From positions 158,014-222,013 of the forward strand of contig NZ_JBHZRU010000003.1 in assembly GCF_043641925.1 (NCBI RefSeq): 64,000 bases of DNA. Direction: 5' to 3'. The stretch comes from Paenisporosarcina quisquiliarum_A. Its GTDB lineage: Bacteria > Bacillota > Bacilli > Bacillales_A > Planococcaceae. Under the pieces are notes generated by a model. The model was given only the letters and a program-made list of their open reading frames with translations, searched no databases and was not told where the DNA came from. Both the position numbers and the translations under genes were made by a program. Positions 61,663 to 64,000 of this stretch are shown one piece after another (position 1 is the first letter of the stretch; every line of letters starts with the position of its first letter).

Positions 61663-62599
61663 TAATTGGATTTAACTCACCATTCTTCATCTCAAATTCC
61701 AACAGATCTTCAGCTACAAAAATTGATGGAAACTCTTGTAGACCTTGAATTCGCAATTGATTGGCTTCATGAGGTAAGAACCTTGCACTTATATGGTTAA
61801 TGATGAGATGTTTGGCATTACTCTCTTTCGCTACTTTTGCAGCCTCGGTTACAGTTGAATGACCATATGGCTTCGCTAACTCTTCAGTACCTGCATCAAA
61901 GGTTGATTCGTGTATTACGACATCAACATCTTGACTTAATTCAATCGCGCTCTGACAGTATCTCGTGTCTCCTAAAACAGCTAACGATACACCTTTATTC
62001 GGTTCAGTTGTCACATCTTGACTAAATATCGTTTCGCCATTTTCTAAAATGACATCTTGCCCATTTTTTAATTTTGCTAATAAAGGACCTTTAGGAACAC
62101 CTAGTTGTAACGCTTTATCAATCAATAACATAGGCGGAAGTGGTTTTTGAAGAATACGATAGCCATAACAAGGAATAACATGGTCTAAATTTTTTGCCTC
62201 AACACGAAATAAATCATCTTCAAAAATAATACCTTCATCTATTTCTTCAATGTGTAATGGATATTGTAAATAAGTACGTGACAAACGAAGTGTCGTCTGA
62301 ATCCATTCTTTAATTCCTTTTGGACCGTAAATTGTAAGAGCTTCCTTTCCATCCAAAAAGGAGCGTGAACCTAATAAGCCAGGAAGTCCAAATATATGAT
62401 CTCCATGCATATGTGTAATAAAGATCTTCTCGAGCTTTCTTGGTTTCAACGTGGTATAAAGCATTTGATGTTGTGTTGCTTCCCCACAATCAAATAACCA
62501 AAAAGTTCCTCTCTCTTGCATGAGCTTTAATACAAGAGCACTTGTATTTCGTTGTTTGGAAGGCATTCCTGCTCCAGTTCCTAAAAATTGCAGCTCCAT
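61655..62599 (-). CDS. rnz: Ribonuclease Z
   Basis: 314 residues from ATG 62599 (AGGGAGAAAAA before it); the longer reading from 62629 lies inside dinB. MELQFLGTGAGMPSKQRNTS, FITHMHGDHIFGLPG (zinc HxHxDH) and HLIINHISARF are tRNase Z signatures. Removes 3' trailers from tRNA precursors lacking encoded CCA. The dinB stop is 1 nt upstream, the same pair as in B. subtilis (yqjH-yqjK). Confidence 0.96.
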   Translation of the reverse strand: MELQFLGTGAGMPSKQRNTSALVLKLMQERGTFWLFDCGEATQHQMLYTTLKPRKLEKIFITHMHGDHIFGLPGLLGSRSFLDGKEALTIYGPKGIKEWIQTTLRLSRTYLQYPLHIEEIDEGIIFEDDLFRVEAKNLDHVIPCYGYRILQKPLPPMLLIDKALQLGVPKGPLLAKLKNGQDVILENGETIFSQDVTTEPNKGVSLAVLGDTRYCQSAIELSQDVDVVIHESTFDAGTEELAKPYGHSTVTEAAKVAKESNAKHLIINHISARFLPHEANQLRIQGLQEFPSIFVAEDLLEFEMKNGELNPIKK

Positions 62600-62600
62600 G

Positions 62601-63872
62601 TCACTTTTTCTCCCTATCTGTATGATCATCTAAAAAGTCTTTACTAAAACTTGTTTTCGATTCAAATGATGGTTTTTTTACTTGAGTTTTACCTCTCGTA
62701 ATCATATCTTTACCAAATTTCGTTTGAAGTGATTCAACTAACTTTAATATCGGTTCTTCCTTCGCATGTTCTTCATAATTATAGATTGATAATTGTTCAG
62801 TAAAATCGTTTCGATCGACCACATTACTCACTGTTACGCCTAATAATCGAATCGGTTGTCCATCCCAATTTTTCGAGAATAAATTCCAGGAAATTTCAAA
62901 GAGTTGATCTTTTTCATATACTAAATTTCGAAAAGATTGACTGCGTGAAGAATTATGCCAATCGGCATCACGTATTTGAATCGAGACAGTTGGTCCTGCA
63001 AGTCTCTTCGATTCTAACCGACTAGCGACTTTATAGCTTAACCGTTTGATCACTTTTTTCAATTCTCTTAAATCTGTTTCGTCACTTGGTAATGTAGTAG
63101 AATTCCCCACACTTTTTGTATCATATACAGAATCTGGATCAACTGATCGATGGTCAATTCCATTGGCTCGGTTTTTTAATCGAGATCCATTCTTCCCTAA
63201 TGCTTCTTTTAATAATCCTTCTTCCGCATGTGCGATATCACCGATTGTTTGTAATCCTATGCTATTTAACTTCTTTGCCGTACTTTCCCCTACGCCATGC
63301 ATCTCAATTACAGGAAGTGGCCAGAGCAGTTTATCCATGTCACGCTTTCGTAAGATGGTTATACCCATCGGTTTTTTCAAATTTGAAGCCGTTTTTGCCA
63401 AAAATTTATTTGGCGCAATTCCTATAGAACAAGGCAAATCAAGTTCTGTTAATAAGCGTTGTTGAATCTCATTCGCGATTTCTACTACCGACATAGGTCG
63501 TTCATTTTCCGATAAATCAACATATCCTTCATCTATGGAAACAGGTTCGACAAGATGCGTGTATGTACGCAGTAAATCAAACATAGCTTTTGAAGCAATC
63601 CGATATCTTTCAAAATTGGGGGGCAATAAAATAAGTTCCGGACATTTTCTTTTCGCTTCCCACACACTCATAGTTGTATAAACGCCTCTTGCTCGTGCTT
63701 CATAAGAACAAGTTACCAAAATACCTCTTCGTTCTTTTGGATTTCCCGCAATGGCAATTGCCTTACCTTTTAAAGAAGGATCATAAGATTGTTCAACTGA
63801 TGCATAAAAAGAATTCATATCAATATGGAGGATAACTCGAGATGTCGTTTGTTTTTCAATATTCATTGACAT
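62601..63872 (-). CDS. dinB: DNA polymerase IV
   Basis: 423 residues, Y family. LHIDMNSFYASVEQ and EPVSIDEGYVDLS hold the catalytic carboxylates; MHGVGESTAKKLNSIG is the helix-hairpin-helix and LSIYNYEEH resembles a beta-clamp peptide. Translesion synthesis. No LexA box was seen upstream, unlike the UvrX gene, suggesting constitutive expression. Confidence 0.95.
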   Translation of the reverse strand: MSMNIEKQTTSRVILHIDMNSFYASVEQSYDPSLKGKAIAIAGNPKERRGILVTCSYEARARGVYTTMSVWEAKRKCPELILLPPNFERYRIASKAMFDLLRTYTHLVEPVSIDEGYVDLSENERPMSVVEIANEIQQRLLTELDLPCSIGIAPNKFLAKTASNLKKPMGITILRKRDMDKLLWPLPVIEMHGVGESTAKKLNSIGLQTIGDIAHAEEGLLKEALGKNGSRLKNRANGIDHRSVDPDSVYDTKSVGNSTTLPSDETDLRELKKVIKRLSYKVASRLESKRLAGPTVSIQIRDADWHNSSRSQSFRNLVYEKDQLFEISWNLFSKNWDGQPIRLLGVTVSNVVDRNDFTEQLSIYNYEEHAKEEPILKLVESLQTKFGKDMITRGKTQVKKPSFESKTSFSKDFLDDHTDREKK

Positions 63873-63908
63873 TCGCCTCTCCGTTTTTCATCATTTTGTG
63901 TTTATATA

Positions 63909-63936
63909 AGTGTAACAAAAAACGGTTCTCCGTCAA
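63909..63936 (-). promoter_or_regulatory. Promoter of dinB
   Basis: -35 TTGACG (63931-63936), 16-nt spacer, -10 TACACT (63909-63914). Confidence 0.55.
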
Positions 63937-63938
63937 AT

Positions 63939-63975
63939 GTTGGGGTGGAGTGAAAATCACTTCACCTCATCCAAC
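63939..63975. other. Imperfect hairpin upstream of dinB
   Basis: GTTGG-GTGGAGTG and CACTTCAC-CCAAC can pair with bulges. A T run at 63987-63993 on the plus strand is too distant for a standard terminator. The role is unclear. Confidence 0.3.
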
Positions 63976-64000
63976 GTGATATCCTATTTTTTTATACTTG

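Noticed and set aside
63939..64000. Terminator for a gene beyond the right edge
   Set aside because: The hairpin is bulged and its T run is more than 10 nt away on the plus strand, where no gene is visible.

Overview
The window is low-G+C Gram-positive DNA. Strong AGGAGG-type ribosome binding sites, frequent TTG and GTG starts, LexA, CcpA, CcpC, AhrC and FadR-like operators of the Bacillus type, a Pro T-box, and blocks of gene order shared with Bacillus subtilis (parC-parE-plsY-yneR-yneQ-yneP; ccdA-yneI-ccdC-yneK; dinB-rnz; namA/proI/yqjP/yqjQ) place it in the Bacillales. A class-1a SpeD and a YjcZ sporulation peptide are compatible with a spore-forming Planococcaceae member such as Psychrobacillus or Paenisporosarcina; the genus is inference.

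Layout. 1-9,500: a minus-strand surface-polysaccharide operon running off the left edge: nucleotide-sugar epimerase, chain-length regulator fused to a degenerate tyrosine-kinase domain, flippase, polymerase, ATP-grasp ligase, HAD hydrolase, sugar aminotransferase, PglC-type phosphoglycosyl transferase, GNAT acetyltransferase and the start of a FemAB-like protein. The flippase and the GNAT gene appear to begin at ATT/ATA/ATC codons. 9,600-17,220: MFS transporter, topoisomerase IV, plsY, yneR, yneQ, yneP. 17,281-31,616: a block not found between yneP and aconitase in B. subtilis: two paralogous FabG-like reductases, a soluble chemoreceptor, an acyl-CoA ligase, an alpha/beta hydrolase, a FabH-like ketosynthase, a five-gene Liv-type ABC importer and a 1,069-residue MalT/SARP-like regulator. 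It carries a FadR-type operator, a cre site and two near-identical promoters, and looks like one regulated uptake and catabolic system for an unknown carboxylic acid.

31,900-47,720: aconitase with a textbook CcpC control region, small stress and redox genes, YfkAB, AlkD, GlsB with a sigma-B-like promoter, a lytic transglycosylase, a GGDEF/EAL protein, MscL, SCO, the ccdA-yneI-ccdC cytochrome c maturation operon and a BmrCD-like heterodimeric ABC exporter. 47,800-53,600: an SOS-controlled UvrX polymerase, a secreted beta-propeller protein, a YjcZ peptide and argGH with ARG boxes. 54,100-63,900: yqjQ- and yqjP-like genes, a T-box-controlled proI, speD, namA, GNAT, a lipoprotein, a YdeI-like protein, rnz and dinB.

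Two intergenic regions (53,600-54,160 and 59,260-59,770) each hold a head-to-head pair of structured repeats framed by a duplicated, locus-specific hairpin, as if a non-coding mobile unit had inserted into a bidirectional terminator. No tRNA, rRNA, CRISPR array, transposase or phage genes were seen.
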